DNA from: Flavobacterium aquiphilum
Lineage (GTDB): Bacteria > Bacteroidota > Bacteroidia > Flavobacteriales > Flavobacteriaceae
Length of the DNA stretch: 64,000 nt
NCBI RefSeq assembly: GCF_027111335.1
Contig: NZ_CP114288.1
Span: 186,001-250,000, forward strand
Direction: 5' to 3'
Part shown: positions 54,499 to 64,000 of the stretch, piece after piece
Layout of the letters: every line of letters begins with the position of its first letter
Position numbering within the stretch: position 1 is the first letter of the stretch
Translations under genes and position numbers: made by a program
Notes under the pieces: model-generated
Seen by the model: only the letters and a program-made list of their open reading frames with translations
Database searches by the model: none
Told to the model about the DNA's origin: nothing

Positions 54499-54559
54499 AC
54501 CATTAAGATATTAAGATTCATTAAGCCTAAAAACTTAATTTTCCTAATATCTTAATGGT
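54499..54559. repeat. Inverted repeat with CATTAAG words
   Basis: ACCATTAAGATATTA (54499-54513) is perfectly complementary to 54545-54559. The loop holds more TTAAG/CTTAA words. It lies just past the 3' end of the giant gene and resembles the CTTAG repeat style seen elsewhere in the window. Confidence 0.55.
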
Positions 54560-54577
54560 GAAAAATATTTCAATACA

Positions 54578-57500
54578 TTAATTCTTAAAAATTATTTCTT
54601 TAGTAACCCATTTGCCAGTTTTCAGTTGAACCATAACAATTAAAAATTGGTCGGTTGAATTTAAACTGCTTATCACAAATTCATTACTCTTTACATTATT
54701 CTTTTCATAGAGCTGTCTTCCTCTCAAATCGTAAACCATAATCAATTCCATAATTTGGTCATAAGAATTCATTTCTATTTGACGGTCTTTAACAAAAACT
54801 ACAAGAGCTTTATTTTTAGTGTCATCAACCGGTTTATTAATAGTTGGATCAACTGCTACCGGCGGGGTTACGACCACTGGTGGGTTCACCACTACCGGTG
54901 GATCTACAACTACCGGTGGATTGACAACTACCGGAGGGTTCACCACTACAGGTGGATCTACAACCACTGGTGGATCTACAACCACTGGTGGATTTACCAC
55001 TACAGGTGGATCTACAACCACTGGTGGGTCAACAACTACCGCATTTTTATCTACATAAAGCAACACAAAACGATCGTCAAAAGTTCCTTTAGCCGTAGTA
55101 AATGAATATGCTCCGTCCTTTAGATTATGAAGTGTCTTGGTCACATTATCTTCAATGAAAACGCTTTGATTGGCCAATGCCCCATCTACTTTATCAATAC
55201 TTATCGTAAAAGTTCCTTCTATTGTACTTCTGTACCCCAAAGGCACTTTGTCTGTTTTATCAAAAGGCAAAGCACGACCCTGTATGGTAAGTTTCTTTTC
55301 TTTGTTAACGCTATAAAAATCGACATAAGTGTTTCCGTCATAGCTGACACCATCATACAAATTATCTACATCATTGGTAGCACCTGTGATATAACCAACC
55401 AACATTTGTTTAAAAGCACCATCAGAATTGCTTAAATTCAGCCAAACCCTGTTCTTCTCAATCTTCCCTGTCATTTTCTTGGTTTCTGACAACTTGAAAA
55501 ACTGGCTGTTTGATCCCGATGCCGAAATACGCATCGAATTATTAAACTTAAAATTAGCAGAACCTGTACTTTTCACAAAAAAGGACTGCCCAGCAGCAAT
55601 ATTTCCACTTGGTACTCCTCCTCCACTCGACGCACCACCTGTTCCTGTTCCCCCAGTTAGAGTATAAGTAGCATAATCATTCGAACTATATACATAGAAT
55701 GATCCGCTTTGTGTAATAGCAGTATTGTGTGTCCAAAAATACAGTGCACCGCCAATAAGACTTGCATTTTCAGTAATAAACAAATCCGCATCCAGCGCTG
55801 ATGGGTAAGGATTCCCTACCAAATTATTTTTCCCAACTCCTTGTGCGGCAATTGTGATGGAGCCATTATTTGGAACCCCGACAAACTCAACAGGTTGAGC
55901 ATATGTTGATCCAGTCCAATTATCATTTCCATTTAAATAGCTTGAATTTGGTTTTGGAACTCGGATAATGTATCCTTTCCCAGCATCCATGGTACCGACA
56001 CCGTATTGATAAACTTGCCAACTACCATTTTCGTAACTAAAATATTTATCCCACAACGTATTGGGTGACAAATCAACTAATTTTTGCCCTACTACCGGAG
56101 AAGACCAATAGGTAAAATCAAAATTTCTCATTGGCGCAGTAACACGCTTATAAATAATATTACCGGTATTCACCGCAGCATCGTTATATTGAATCAAACT
56201 GGCACCATCTTCAAAAATTAAAGTTCCTCCGTTACTTATTCCATTAGTTATAGTCATCGTTTTTCCGCTAGGAATCGTCACTTTGTAACCAGCAATCACC
56301 TGACAGGAACAACCTGCTATGTCTGCGTTTAAGTTATAATTACCATTAAAAACAATAACATCTCCAGAAGTAGGAGGCGTTGTATCGTTAGTCTTAGACC
56401 ATTTTGTCCCATCCCAAGTATTGGAGTTTGCTGCATTTATCGAAACTGATTTCTGTGAAGAAACACAACCTGATCCATTTTGATACGTTACCGTATAATC
56501 TCCTATGGAAATTCCTGTAAATACTCCCGTTGTATTGCTTATCGCAGCAACAACCGGATTAGTACCGGTAACGGTATACAAAATTCCGCTCATAGGAACA
56601 GGCTTAACAATTGTTATTTCTCCTGTCGGATTTGAACAATTTGGGCGTACTAAAGTAACCGTTGGTGCGACAGGAGGAATCGTGCTCAAAGCAATCGGTT
56701 GATAACTTGGTAAGGTATTTCCACATAAATTACTGGCAATAACAGAAACATTACCACTTTGAGTACTACTACCGGTAGTAACGGTTACTGCCGAAGTTCC
56801 TTGCCCGCTTACTATTGTCCATCCAGTAGGAACGTTCCAGGTATAACTACTAGCGTTTGCCAGAGCTGCAACACTAAATACTGCTGAAGTTGAAGCGCAA
56901 TATGTCGTTACTGTCCCAGCTGCTGCACCATTTACTGAAACTCCCCCCAATGTCCCTAATGGAGAAGATACTGTCATTGTAATCGCATTCGAGGTTGCGG
57001 GGCTTCCTGTTAAGCAAGGAGTTGCATTCGAAGTCATCTCGCAAGTTACAATATCTCCATTTACAAGAGTAGCATTGGTATATGTAACCGAATTTGTCCC
57101 AACGTTAGATCCGTTCAATTTCCATTGATAAGATGGAGTTGTTCCTCCATTGGTAGGAGTGGCTGTAAATTTTACTGAAGTCCCGGAACAAATTGTTATT
57201 GATGTCGAAGCAGCAATACTTACGCTTGCAGGTAAACTTGGGCTAACTGTGTATGGTTTTGATGCTGTCACAGTGCCTCCACAACCTCCAGTAATGCTAT
57301 AAATAATATTACAAGTTCCAGCTCCGACTGCCGTAACCACTCCAGTTCCCGCCACAACCGTAGCAATGGCTGTGTTACTGCTTGTCCATCCCCCTGTTCC
57401 GCTTCCCAAAACTTGTCCAGACACGGTATATATTGTTGTCCCGCCAATACACTGCGGACTCGTTCCTGCTGTCACTGTTCCTGCACTTGCTGTAGCTGTG

Positions 57501-60500
57501 ACTGTGTAGGGTTTTGATGCTGTCACAGTGCCTCCACAACCTCCAGTAATGCTATAAACAATATTACAAGTTCCAGCTCCGACTGCCGTAACCACTCCTG
57601 TTCCCGCCACGACGGTGGCAACGGCCGTATTACTGCTTGTCCATCCACCTGTTCCGCCTCCCAAAATTTGTCCAGACACAGTATATGTCGTTGTCCCGCC
57701 AATACACTGCGGACTCGTTCCTGCTGTCACTGTTCCTGCACTTGCTGTAGCTGTGACTGTGTAGGGTTTTGATGCTGTCACAGTGCCTCCACAACCTCCA
57801 GTAATACTATAAACAATATTACAAGTTCCTGCTCCAACTGCAGTAACCACTCCTGTCCCCGCCACGACGGTGGCAACGGCCGTATTACTGCTTGTCCATC
57901 CACCTGTTCCACCTCCTAAAATTTGTCCAGACACAGTATATGTCGTTGTCCCGCCAATACACTGAGGGCTCGTTCCTGCTGTCACTGTCCCTGCACTTGC
58001 AGCTGCGACAACCGTTACCGTTGCTGTTTGTGTACAACCATTACTATTTTTATATGTAATTACGCTTGTTCCTGCCGAAACTCCTGTTACTACCCCAGCA
58101 TTGGTGATAGTGGCAACAGCTGGCGTACCCGAAACCCAAGGCGTCGTAGTATCTGCAGTAGCAGAACCTGTTAACGTTGTCGTTGAACCAACGCAAACAC
58201 TCAATGTACCTCCTATTGTTGGCAAGGCATTAATCACAAAATCCGTAGCCGTTCGGCAACCAGGATTACTGGAACACTCTGCGTAAAAAGTAGTTGTACC
58301 AGCAGTATTTGTATTTGTTAAACCAGACCCTGCTACACCCACAGGATCGAATGAAGAACCTGAAAATATTTTAGTTCCTCCTGCAGCTATCGTAAACCAA
58401 TCTAGAGTTCCAGGCAAAGTATAAGTTACTGTAATTGTGACATTAGCAATATTTGCATCAGGATTAGGACTAGAATCGTTTACAGTTTCTCTAAATCTAA
58501 ACAACCAATTCCCAACGGGACTACCTGTACCCCATGAGCCAAATAACGCATTAGAAAGAGATCCTGCTGAATTATTAGAAGACGGCTGTAAATCAGAAAC
58601 TAAACCTCCAACAGAAGCTGGAGGAGTCGCCTCTATTCTTAACTCACTTAACCATGAAGCACCATTTGCGGTATAAGTAATGGTTGTAGTGGTATTGATT
58701 ACAACGGCATCTGCCGGTAAAGCTGGGAAATTAATTTTAATATTGGTATTACCCGTTCCGCCATAAGTAGTACTCTCAGAAGTCCCGCCACTACCCGTTG
58801 CCACTTGCGGAGTTTGTAAAACCGGAACACAAGAAGCAGAAGCTGTCAAAGGAACAGATGTTGCGCCTTGACAAATAGTAACACCCGTTGTTACTGGATT
58901 TTTTATAGTAATTGCAGCTATTGATGAATTGACAATACTACAACCTGAATTCTGCACAACTGCTCTATAATAGGTAGTAGCTGTTAGATTGGTTGCTACA
59001 TAATTTGTAGATGTATTAGTAATAGCAATACCAGCTGTAGCAAAATTGTCGATAGAGGATTCCCACCTCAGAATATTACCAGTATGGCCGCTTAATGTTA
59101 AAGAAGTACTATTAGTCCCTGCACAAACAGAACTACTCCCTGAAATTGAACCACCGACACTAGATGAACTTACCGTTACCGCCAAAGTTTTGGCGGCACT
59201 AGTACCACAACCATTTTGTGCTGTTACAGTAATATTACCACCTTGACCTGCATTTCCTGTAGTTACAGTAATACTATTAGTTCCAGTTCCAGCTGTTATT
59301 GTCCAACCCGTGGGAACCGTCCAGTTATATATTGCCGCATTTGCAACAGCTGATGCTGTGTAAACTTGACCGGTAAGAGAAGCACATTGAGTCGAAGTAC
59401 CCGTAATAGTTGCTGGAGTAGCTGGAGTACCCGTTGGACTAGTAGTGACAATTGCAGTGTTACTATAATAAACACAAGCATTGGCATTTGACGTTGCTAC
59501 TAGAGCTCTTCTGTAATAATAAGTTGTATTTGACGCTGGAGAAGACACCGCTGGGGGAGTATAATCCTCTGAGGTTGCGGATGCAATATTTGTAAATGTT
59601 ATATTATCTACAGATGTCTGCCATTGATAACTTATTGTTGGATTTACGACAGAACCATTATATGAATAAGTTGAGCCATCAAGTAATTGTGTTTGCCCAC
59701 TACACAACATTTTTGAAGTTGGAGTGATAGTATTTGTACTGTTATCAAATGGGGTAATACTAAAGTTAACTTGATTTTGTCCAGCATTTTCATAATAATC
59801 CAAAATTAAATCACTATTTCCGTTTAGATAAACTAATACATTATTATAAGTAGCGATACTTTGTTCTTGCCATTGGTCAAAAACTTTTACTCCATCTACA
59901 TAAAGTCTAACACCATCATCACCACTAATAGTAACTTGATAACAACCAGCTGCTCTTGTAGATTTCATGCGGTAACGAACTGCAAATTGCTGTGCATAAA
60001 TACTCGTGCGTTGAATCCCATTTGATAAGACATTAAAGCAATTAGTATCCCCTCCAAAACCTTCATTAATAGTTTCGGAACTAGTATCATAATATCCAGT
60101 ATATTGTGTGGCAGAAAAAGGATCTGTCGCTGAGGGGGATGAAGGAGATGTTCCACCGGGAGGAGCTCCACTCGTCCAATTATAGATATGACCCCTCCAA
60201 ATATTATTTCCAGCTATTGTTTGATCATCTTGCGTATTACCTAAAGAATCTAATGTAATGGTCATAGCACCATTATTACTATTAGTAGAAGTACAACTAT
60301 TTCCTCTTGTAAACAATACATATATCTGACCTGAAAAAGTCGCTGTCCAAGACAATGATGTTCCTGAATTTGCGCTACTATTCCCTAACGAAACGGAAGT
60401 ATCAGAAGCATTAAAAATTGTCAAGTTTTCTTTCGTATTATCTCCAGATATATTACCAACTGAAAAAGTATAATTAAATCCTTTTATAACATCTAGAATT

Positions 60501-60670
60501 ATATATCTCTGTGATCTTACGTTTGCAGTAGTTATTGTATTTGAATTATCAATGCAAAAAGAATATGAACCAACAGATGAAGCACCGGATGGAAACAAAG
60601 TACACTGACCAAACCCAATAGTCGGCATCAATATTAATAACAAAAATGTAAAAAGTAATTTTATTTTCAT
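54578..60670 (-). CDS. Giant T9SS type C surface protein with PA14-like and Ig-like domains
   Basis: 2030 residues with a signal peptide (to about 21, ending GFGQ). A PA14-like domain is suggested at about 160-310 (GDDGVRLYVDGVKVFDQW). Many Ig-like/Big repeats follow, including three almost identical 85-residue units (AGTSPQCIGGTTTYTVSG) encoded by 255-bp DNA repeats near 57250-58015. A beta-rich part (from about 1430, KTMTITNGISNGGTL) leads to the T9SS type C module (RVWLNLSNSDGAFKQMLVG, RALPFDKTDKVP). PPVVVDPPVVVN repeats and the C-terminal sorting signal (MVYDLRGRQLYE) end it. It is probably a surface adhesin. The last 800 residues nearly match the partial gene to the right. Confidence 0.88.
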   Translation of the reverse strand: MKIKLLFTFLLLILMPTIGFGQCTLFPSGASSVGSYSFCIDNSNTITTANVRSQRYIILDVIKGFNYTFSVGNISGDNTKENLTIFNASDTSVSLGNSSANSGTSLSWTATFSGQIYVLFTRGNSCTSTNSNNGAMTITLDSLGNTQDDQTIAGNNIWRGHIYNWTSGAPPGGTSPSSPSATDPFSATQYTGYYDTSSETINEGFGGDTNCFNVLSNGIQRTSIYAQQFAVRYRMKSTRAAGCYQVTISGDDGVRLYVDGVKVFDQWQEQSIATYNNVLVYLNGNSDLILDYYENAGQNQVNFSITPFDNSTNTITPTSKMLCSGQTQLLDGSTYSYNGSVVNPTISYQWQTSVDNITFTNIASATSEDYTPPAVSSPASNTTYYYRRALVATSNANACVYYSNTAIVTTSPTGTPATPATITGTSTQCASLTGQVYTASAVANAAIYNWTVPTGWTITAGTGTNSITVTTGNAGQGGNITVTAQNGCGTSAAKTLAVTVSSSSVGGSISGSSSVCAGTNSTSLTLSGHTGNILRWESSIDNFATAGIAITNTSTNYVATNLTATTYYRAVVQNSGCSIVNSSIAAITIKNPVTTGVTICQGATSVPLTASASCVPVLQTPQVATGSGGTSESTTYGGTGNTNIKINFPALPADAVVINTTTTITYTANGASWLSELRIEATPPASVGGLVSDLQPSSNNSAGSLSNALFGSWGTGSPVGNWLFRFRETVNDSSPNPDANIANVTITVTYTLPGTLDWFTIAAGGTKIFSGSSFDPVGVAGSGLTNTNTAGTTTFYAECSSNPGCRTATDFVINALPTIGGTLSVCVGSTTTLTGSATADTTTPWVSGTPAVATITNAGVVTGVSAGTSVITYKNSNGCTQTATVTVVAAASAGTVTAGTSPQCIGGTTTYTVSGQILGGGTGGWTSSNTAVATVVAGTGVVTAVGAGTCNIVYSITGGCGGTVTASKPYTVTATASAGTVTAGTSPQCIGGTTTYTVSGQILGGGTGGWTSSNTAVATVVAGTGVVTAVGAGTCNIVYSITGGCGGTVTASKPYTVTATASAGTVTAGTSPQCIGGTTIYTVSGQVLGSGTGGWTSSNTAIATVVAGTGVVTAVGAGTCNIIYSITGGCGGTVTASKPYTVSPSLPASVSIAASTSITICSGTSVKFTATPTNGGTTPSYQWKLNGSNVGTNSVTYTNATLVNGDIVTCEMTSNATPCLTGSPATSNAITMTVSSPLGTLGGVSVNGAAAGTVTTYCASTSAVFSVAALANASSYTWNVPTGWTIVSGQGTSAVTVTTGSSTQSGNVSVIASNLCGNTLPSYQPIALSTIPPVAPTVTLVRPNCSNPTGEITIVKPVPMSGILYTVTGTNPVVAAISNTTGVFTGISIGDYTVTYQNGSGCVSSQKSVSINAANSNTWDGTKWSKTNDTTPPTSGDVIVFNGNYNLNADIAGCSCQVIAGYKVTIPSGKTMTITNGISNGGTLIFEDGASLIQYNDAAVNTGNIIYKRVTAPMRNFDFTYWSSPVVGQKLVDLSPNTLWDKYFSYENGSWQVYQYGVGTMDAGKGYIIRVPKPNSSYLNGNDNWTGSTYAQPVEFVGVPNNGSITIAAQGVGKNNLVGNPYPSALDADLFITENASLIGGALYFWTHNTAITQSGSFYVYSSNDYATYTLTGGTGTGGASSGGGVPSGNIAAGQSFFVKSTGSANFKFNNSMRISASGSNSQFFKLSETKKMTGKIEKNRVWLNLSNSDGAFKQMLVGYITGATNDVDNLYDGVSYDGNTYVDFYSVNKEKKLTIQGRALPFDKTDKVPLGYRSTIEGTFTISIDKVDGALANQSVFIEDNVTKTLHNLKDGAYSFTTAKGTFDDRFVLLYVDKNAVVVDPPVVVDPPVVVNPPVVVDPPVVVDPPVVVNPPVVVNPPVVVDPPVVVNPPVVVTPPVAVDPTINKPVDDTKNKALVVFVKDRQIEMNSYDQIMELIMVYDLRGRQLYEKNNVKSNEFVISSLNSTDQFLIVMVQLKTGKWVTKEIIFKN
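57250..58015 (-). repeat. Three tandem 255-bp repeats in the giant gene
   Basis: The unit starting at GTTTTGATGCTGTCACAG recurs at 57256, 57511 and 57766, exactly 255 bp (85 codons) apart, with very few base differences. Each encodes one Big-type Ig domain. Recent amplification or homogenisation is likely. Confidence 0.85.
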
Positions 60671-60917
60671 ATCATTGTTTTTGTGGTATTATTTAAAATC
60701 GTGTTTTAAGATTAAAAGATCTACATACTTTATAACCTTTTTTCAAAATCTAATTGTCTTGATATTATAATTTGCTGTATCAAAAATATGTTTTCTAAAA
60801 AATAATAGTTTCTGTGTTTCGGCGAACGCACTTTTACTTTCGTTCAATGAAAATTTTACTATGACAAAAGCTAAAACTACTCTAGAGAATTGCCTTCTTA
60901 AATAACATTGCAACTGG

Positions 60918-60977
60918 CTATGCAGACCCGATAGGCTGCAATAAATTAAACAGTAAAAATGTGAATAGTAATTTCAT
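60918..60977 (-). pseudogene. Relic signal peptide of a lost paralogue
   Basis: From ATG 60977 the minus strand reads MKLLFTFLLFNLLQPIGSA and then stops. This aligns with the start of the adjacent giant protein, MKIKLLFTFLLLILMPTIGFG. The DNA before the ATG (ATATCAT on the plus strand) is also shared. It appears to be the 5' end of a third copy that lost its body. Confidence 0.6.
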
Positions 60978-61548
60978 ATCATTTTGAATTATTTGGAAAT
61001 GCAAAAGAAATCCAAGATTCATCCTACTAATGAATGATTCTTTAATTTAGAACATTCATAATTCGGAACACGTCATGCGTCTGCGAGCAAGAATACTGGC
61101 TATAATTTTAGAAAAAAATAGAAATAGCAAGGCTAGCTAAAGCACCGAAGATTTACTGAATCTTTTTTCGTGCTGTTAGGTTTGATGAAGTGACCAAAAC
61201 ACAGCCATTGATTCAAATTTTGAGAAAATACAATAATACATTTTCAGCTTATTTATCCGGTGAGATAAAAAAGCAACTACAGTAGGTAAAGTTTTATTCA
61301 TTTTAGGGGGTATTTAGTTGTAATTCAAGGGTAAAAACATAATAAAAAAAAACGCAAAACACATACAATTTTATTATCTAACATTTTTGCCTTAAGTTAT
61401 TTTTTTTATCTTCCCAAAGCAAAAACACGTATTTTTACGTATCAAAAATAATAATTAAAAAGATATTTTTCTTACAACTATAAAAAATTACGAATTTATT
61501 CGATATAACTATCTAAAATTTTGATTCTTACATTTTTAATCATAAAAT

Positions 61549-61578
61549 AATCCCATTCCAATTAATCAAAATGGGATT
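61549..61578 (-). terminator. Hairpin terminator of the right-hand giant gene
   Basis: AATCCCATT pairs with AATGGGATT; the loop contains ATTAATC like the copy at 54383. On the minus strand it is followed by ATTTTATG. It lies 21 bp after the stop codon. Confidence 0.6.
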
Positions 61579-61599
61579 TCGAAAGTATTGTTATAAAAA

Positions 61600-64000
61600 T
61601 TATTTCTTAAAAATTATTTCTTTAGTAATCCATTTGCCATTTGTCAGTTGAACCATAACAATTAAAAACTGGTCGGTTGAACTTAAACTACTTATCACAA
61701 ATTCATTATTCTTTACATTATTCTTTTCATAGAGCTGTCTTCCTCTCAAATCGTAAACCATAATCGATTCCATAATTTGGTCAAAAGAACTGATTTCTAT
61801 TTGACGGTTTTTAACAAAAACTACAAGAGCTTTATTTTTAGTGTCATCAACTGGTTTATTAATAGTTGGATCAACTGCTACTGGTTGGTCGACAACCACT
61901 GGTGGATTCACCACTACCGGAGAGTCTACAACCACTGGTGGATTGACAACTACAGGCGGATCAACTGTTACCGGTGAATCTACAACCACTGGAGAGTCAA
62001 CAACAGGTGGATCTACAGCCACCGGAGGGTCAACAACTACTGCATTTTTATCTACATAAAGCAACACAAAACGATCGTCAAAAGTTCCTTTAGCCGTAGT
62101 AAATGAATATGCTCCGTCCTTTAGATTATGAAGTGTCTTGGTCACATTATCTTCAATGAAAACGCTTTGATTAGCCAATGCCCCATCTACTTTATCAATA
62201 CTTATCGTAAAAGTTCCTTCTATTGTACTTCTGTACCCCAAAGGCACTTTGTCTGTTTTATCAAAAGGCAAAGCACGTCCTTGTATAGTAAGTTTCTTTT
62301 CTTTGTTAACGCTATAAAAATCGACATAAGTGTTTCCGTCATAGCTGACACCATCATACAAATTATCTACATCATTGGTAGCACCAGTAATATAGCCAAC
62401 CAACATTTGTTTAAAAACACCATCAGAATTGCTTAAATTCAGCCAAACCCTATTCTTCTCAATCTTCCCTGTCATTTTCTTAGTTTCAGACAACTTGAAA
62501 AACTGGCTGTTTGATCCCGATGCCGAAATACGCATCGAATTATTAAACTTAAAATCTCCGGAACCTGTACTTTTCACAAAAAAGGACTGACCTGCAGCAA
62601 TTTGTCCACTTGGAACTCCTACTGCACTAGATGCACCTGTTCCCCCAGTTAGAGTATAAGTAGCATAATCATTCGAACTATAAACATAGAATGACCCGCT
62701 TTGTGTAATAGCAGTATTATGTGTCCAAAAATACAATGCCCCACCAATAAGACTTGCATTTTCAGTAATAAACAAATCTGCATCCATCGCAGATGGGTAA
62801 GGATTCCCTACCAAATTATTTTTATCAACTCCTTGTGCGGCAATTGTAATAGAACCGTTATTTGGAACCCCAATAAACTCAACTGGCTGGGCATATGTTG
62901 ATCCAGTCCAATTATCATTTCCATTTAAATAGGTTGAATTTGGTTTTGGAACACGGATAATGTATCCTTTTCCAGCATCCATGGTGCCGACACCGTATGG
63001 ATAAACTTGCCAACTACCATTTTCGTAACTAAAATATTTATCCCACAACGTATTGGGTGACAAATCATATAATTTCTGCCCTACCACCGGAGAAGACCAG
63101 TAAGAATAATCAAAATTCCTCATTGGGGCAGTAACACGCTTATAAATAATTTTACCGGTATTCACCGCAGCATCGTTATATTGAACTAAACTGGCGTCAT
63201 CTTCAAAGATTAAAGTTCCACCGTTACTGATTCCATTAGTTATGATCATCGTTTTTCCGCCAGGAATCGTAATTGTATAACCAGCATTCACCTGACAGGA
63301 ACAACCTTCTATGTCAACGTCTAAACTTGGGTTAGCGTTTGGGTCATAATTCCCATTAAAAACAATAGCATCGCCCGAAGTAGGAGGTGTTGTGTCGTTG
63401 GTCTTAGACCATTTTGTCCCATCCCAAATATTGGCGTTTGCCGCTTGGATAGAAACAGTTTGTGCTGTTGAAACACAAGCTGATCCATTTTGATAAGTCA
63501 CCGTATAATCTCCTGTTGATAATCCTGTAAATACTCCCGTTGAATTGCTTACTGCGGCAACAACCGGATTAGTACCGGTAACGGTATACACAATTCCGGT
63601 AGCAGGCACTGGTTTGGTAACTGTGATAGCACCGGTTGGATTGGTACAATCTGGTCGTACTAATGCAATTGTTGGAGCAACTGGAGGAATCGCACTCAAA
63701 CCAATCCATTGAGAACTTGGTAAAGTATCTCCACATGAATTACCGGCAAAAACTGAAACATTACCACTTTGAGTGCTACTACCGGTAGTAACGGTTACTG
63801 CAGTAGTTCCTTGTCCGCTTACTATTGTCCATCCAGTAGGAACGTTCCAGGTATAACTACTAGCGTTTGCCATAGCTGCAACACTAAATACTGCTGAAGT
63901 TGAAGCGCAATATGTTGTTACCGTTCCAGCCGCTGCACCATTTACAGAAATCCCACCTGGTGTCCCTAATGGAGAAGATACTGTCATTGTAATAGGGGCA
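61600..64000 (-). CDS. T9SS type C surface protein, paralogue of the giant gene (partial, N-terminus outside window)
   Basis: About 800 C-terminal residues; the frame is open to the right edge, so the internal Met at 63987 is not the start. It has an Ig-like part, the beta-rich TMIITNGISNGGTLIFEDDAS region, the type C module (NRVWLNLSNSDGVFKQMLVG), a shorter Pro/Val repeat (PPVVDSPVVVDSPV) and the C-terminal sorting signal ending EIIFKK. It is nearly identical to residues about 1220-2030 of the neighbour at 54578. Differences gather in the Pro/Val repeat and a small insertion (NPSLDVDIEG). Both copies point the same way, about 7 kb apart. Confidence 0.87.
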   Translation of the reverse strand, partial: APITMTVSSPLGTPGGISVNGAAAGTVTTYCASTSAVFSVAAMANASSYTWNVPTGWTIVSGQGTTAVTVTTGSSTQSGNVSVFAGNSCGDTLPSSQWIGLSAIPPVAPTIALVRPDCTNPTGAITVTKPVPATGIVYTVTGTNPVVAAVSNSTGVFTGLSTGDYTVTYQNGSACVSTAQTVSIQAANANIWDGTKWSKTNDTTPPTSGDAIVFNGNYDPNANPSLDVDIEGCSCQVNAGYTITIPGGKTMIITNGISNGGTLIFEDDASLVQYNDAAVNTGKIIYKRVTAPMRNFDYSYWSSPVVGQKLYDLSPNTLWDKYFSYENGSWQVYPYGVGTMDAGKGYIIRVPKPNSTYLNGNDNWTGSTYAQPVEFIGVPNNGSITIAAQGVDKNNLVGNPYPSAMDADLFITENASLIGGALYFWTHNTAITQSGSFYVYSSNDYATYTLTGGTGASSAVGVPSGQIAAGQSFFVKSTGSGDFKFNNSMRISASGSNSQFFKLSETKKMTGKIEKNRVWLNLSNSDGVFKQMLVGYITGATNDVDNLYDGVSYDGNTYVDFYSVNKEKKLTIQGRALPFDKTDKVPLGYRSTIEGTFTISIDKVDGALANQSVFIEDNVTKTLHNLKDGAYSFTTAKGTFDDRFVLLYVDKNAVVVDPPVAVDPPVVDSPVVVDSPVTVDPPVVVNPPVVVDSPVVVNPPVVVDQPVAVDPTINKPVDDTKNKALVVFVKNRQIEISSFDQIMESIMVYDLRGRQLYEKNNVKNNEFVISSLSSTDQFLIVMVQLTNGKWITKEIIFKK

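Larger units (their letters stand above)
60671..61599. other. Gap between paralogous giant genes, with a fossil gene start
   Basis: 929 bp. A relic signal peptide lies at 60918-60977, and the terminator hairpin of the next gene is at 61549-61578. The rest has no reading frame or repeat that I can support. Confidence 0.5.

Overview
The window looks like the chromosome of a Flavobacterium-like Bacteroidota. The DNA is AT-rich. A SusC-type TonB receptor is present, and secreted proteins end in type IX secretion (T9SS) sorting domains. Promoters fit the Bacteroidota pattern TTTG-N19-21-TAnnTTTG, and many sugar genes carry signal peptides for export. The genus is an inference from gene content and style; no 16S gene is present.

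Layout. (1) 1-6200: the 5' part of a susC gene (minus strand, cut by the window edge), two tandem NUDIX-type regulators, and a secreted DUF1593 nucleoside-hydrolase-like protein. A shared operator-like inverted repeat (YTTATGGT-N7-ACCACAAG type) occurs between susC and the regulators and again before the DUF1593 gene's 3' end. (2) 6.3-9.9 kb: a secreted protein of unknown function, a umuC-umuD mutagenesis pair in that unusual order, and a secreted polysaccharide deacetylase. (3) 9.9-18.5 kb: a galactose/galactan block on the minus strand (galM, GH53 endo-galactanase, galK, galT, galE, then a vSGLT-like sodium/sugar symporter) with a divergent GntR regulator. (4) 19-41.2 kb: a large L-arabinose/arabinan block. 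It holds GH43, a GH43-like/GH51 fusion, transketolase, transaldolase, an AraR-like NUDIX regulator, GH51, GH127, GH97, GH51, araB, araD, araA and a mutarotase. (5) 41.4-54.3 kb: mostly housekeeping genes (OsmC, tRNA-Leu, prs, rplY, pth, ribF, bioB), a T9SS metalloprotease and many intergenic palindromic repeats. (6) 42.9-44.5 kb and 54.6-64 kb: three paralogous surface proteins that share a T9SS type C module, one almost free of any passenger domain and two very large.

How it works together. Blocks 3 and 4 describe use of pectin side chains (arabinan, type I arabinogalactan). Outer enzymes free arabinose and galactose. Arabinose goes through AraA, AraB and AraD to xylulose-5-phosphate, which transketolase and transaldolase feed into central metabolism; galactose goes through the Leloir enzymes. 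Six 19-bp inverted repeats (AARTGT-N7-ACAYTT) lie only in front of arabinose genes, the regulator and the symporter. They form a coherent candidate AraR regulon and link the symporter physically placed in the galactose block to the arabinose circuit.

Most notable observations: the AraR operator set with fixed promoter geometry; two adjacent NUDIX regulators with almost identical DNA-binding halves but diverged sensor halves, plus their own operator family; a 0.19-kb transposon-like palindromic element with a 9-bp target duplication; a nested palindrome with 38-bp ends; a gene that is essentially only a T9SS type C module; and a fossil signal peptide between two giant paralogues.
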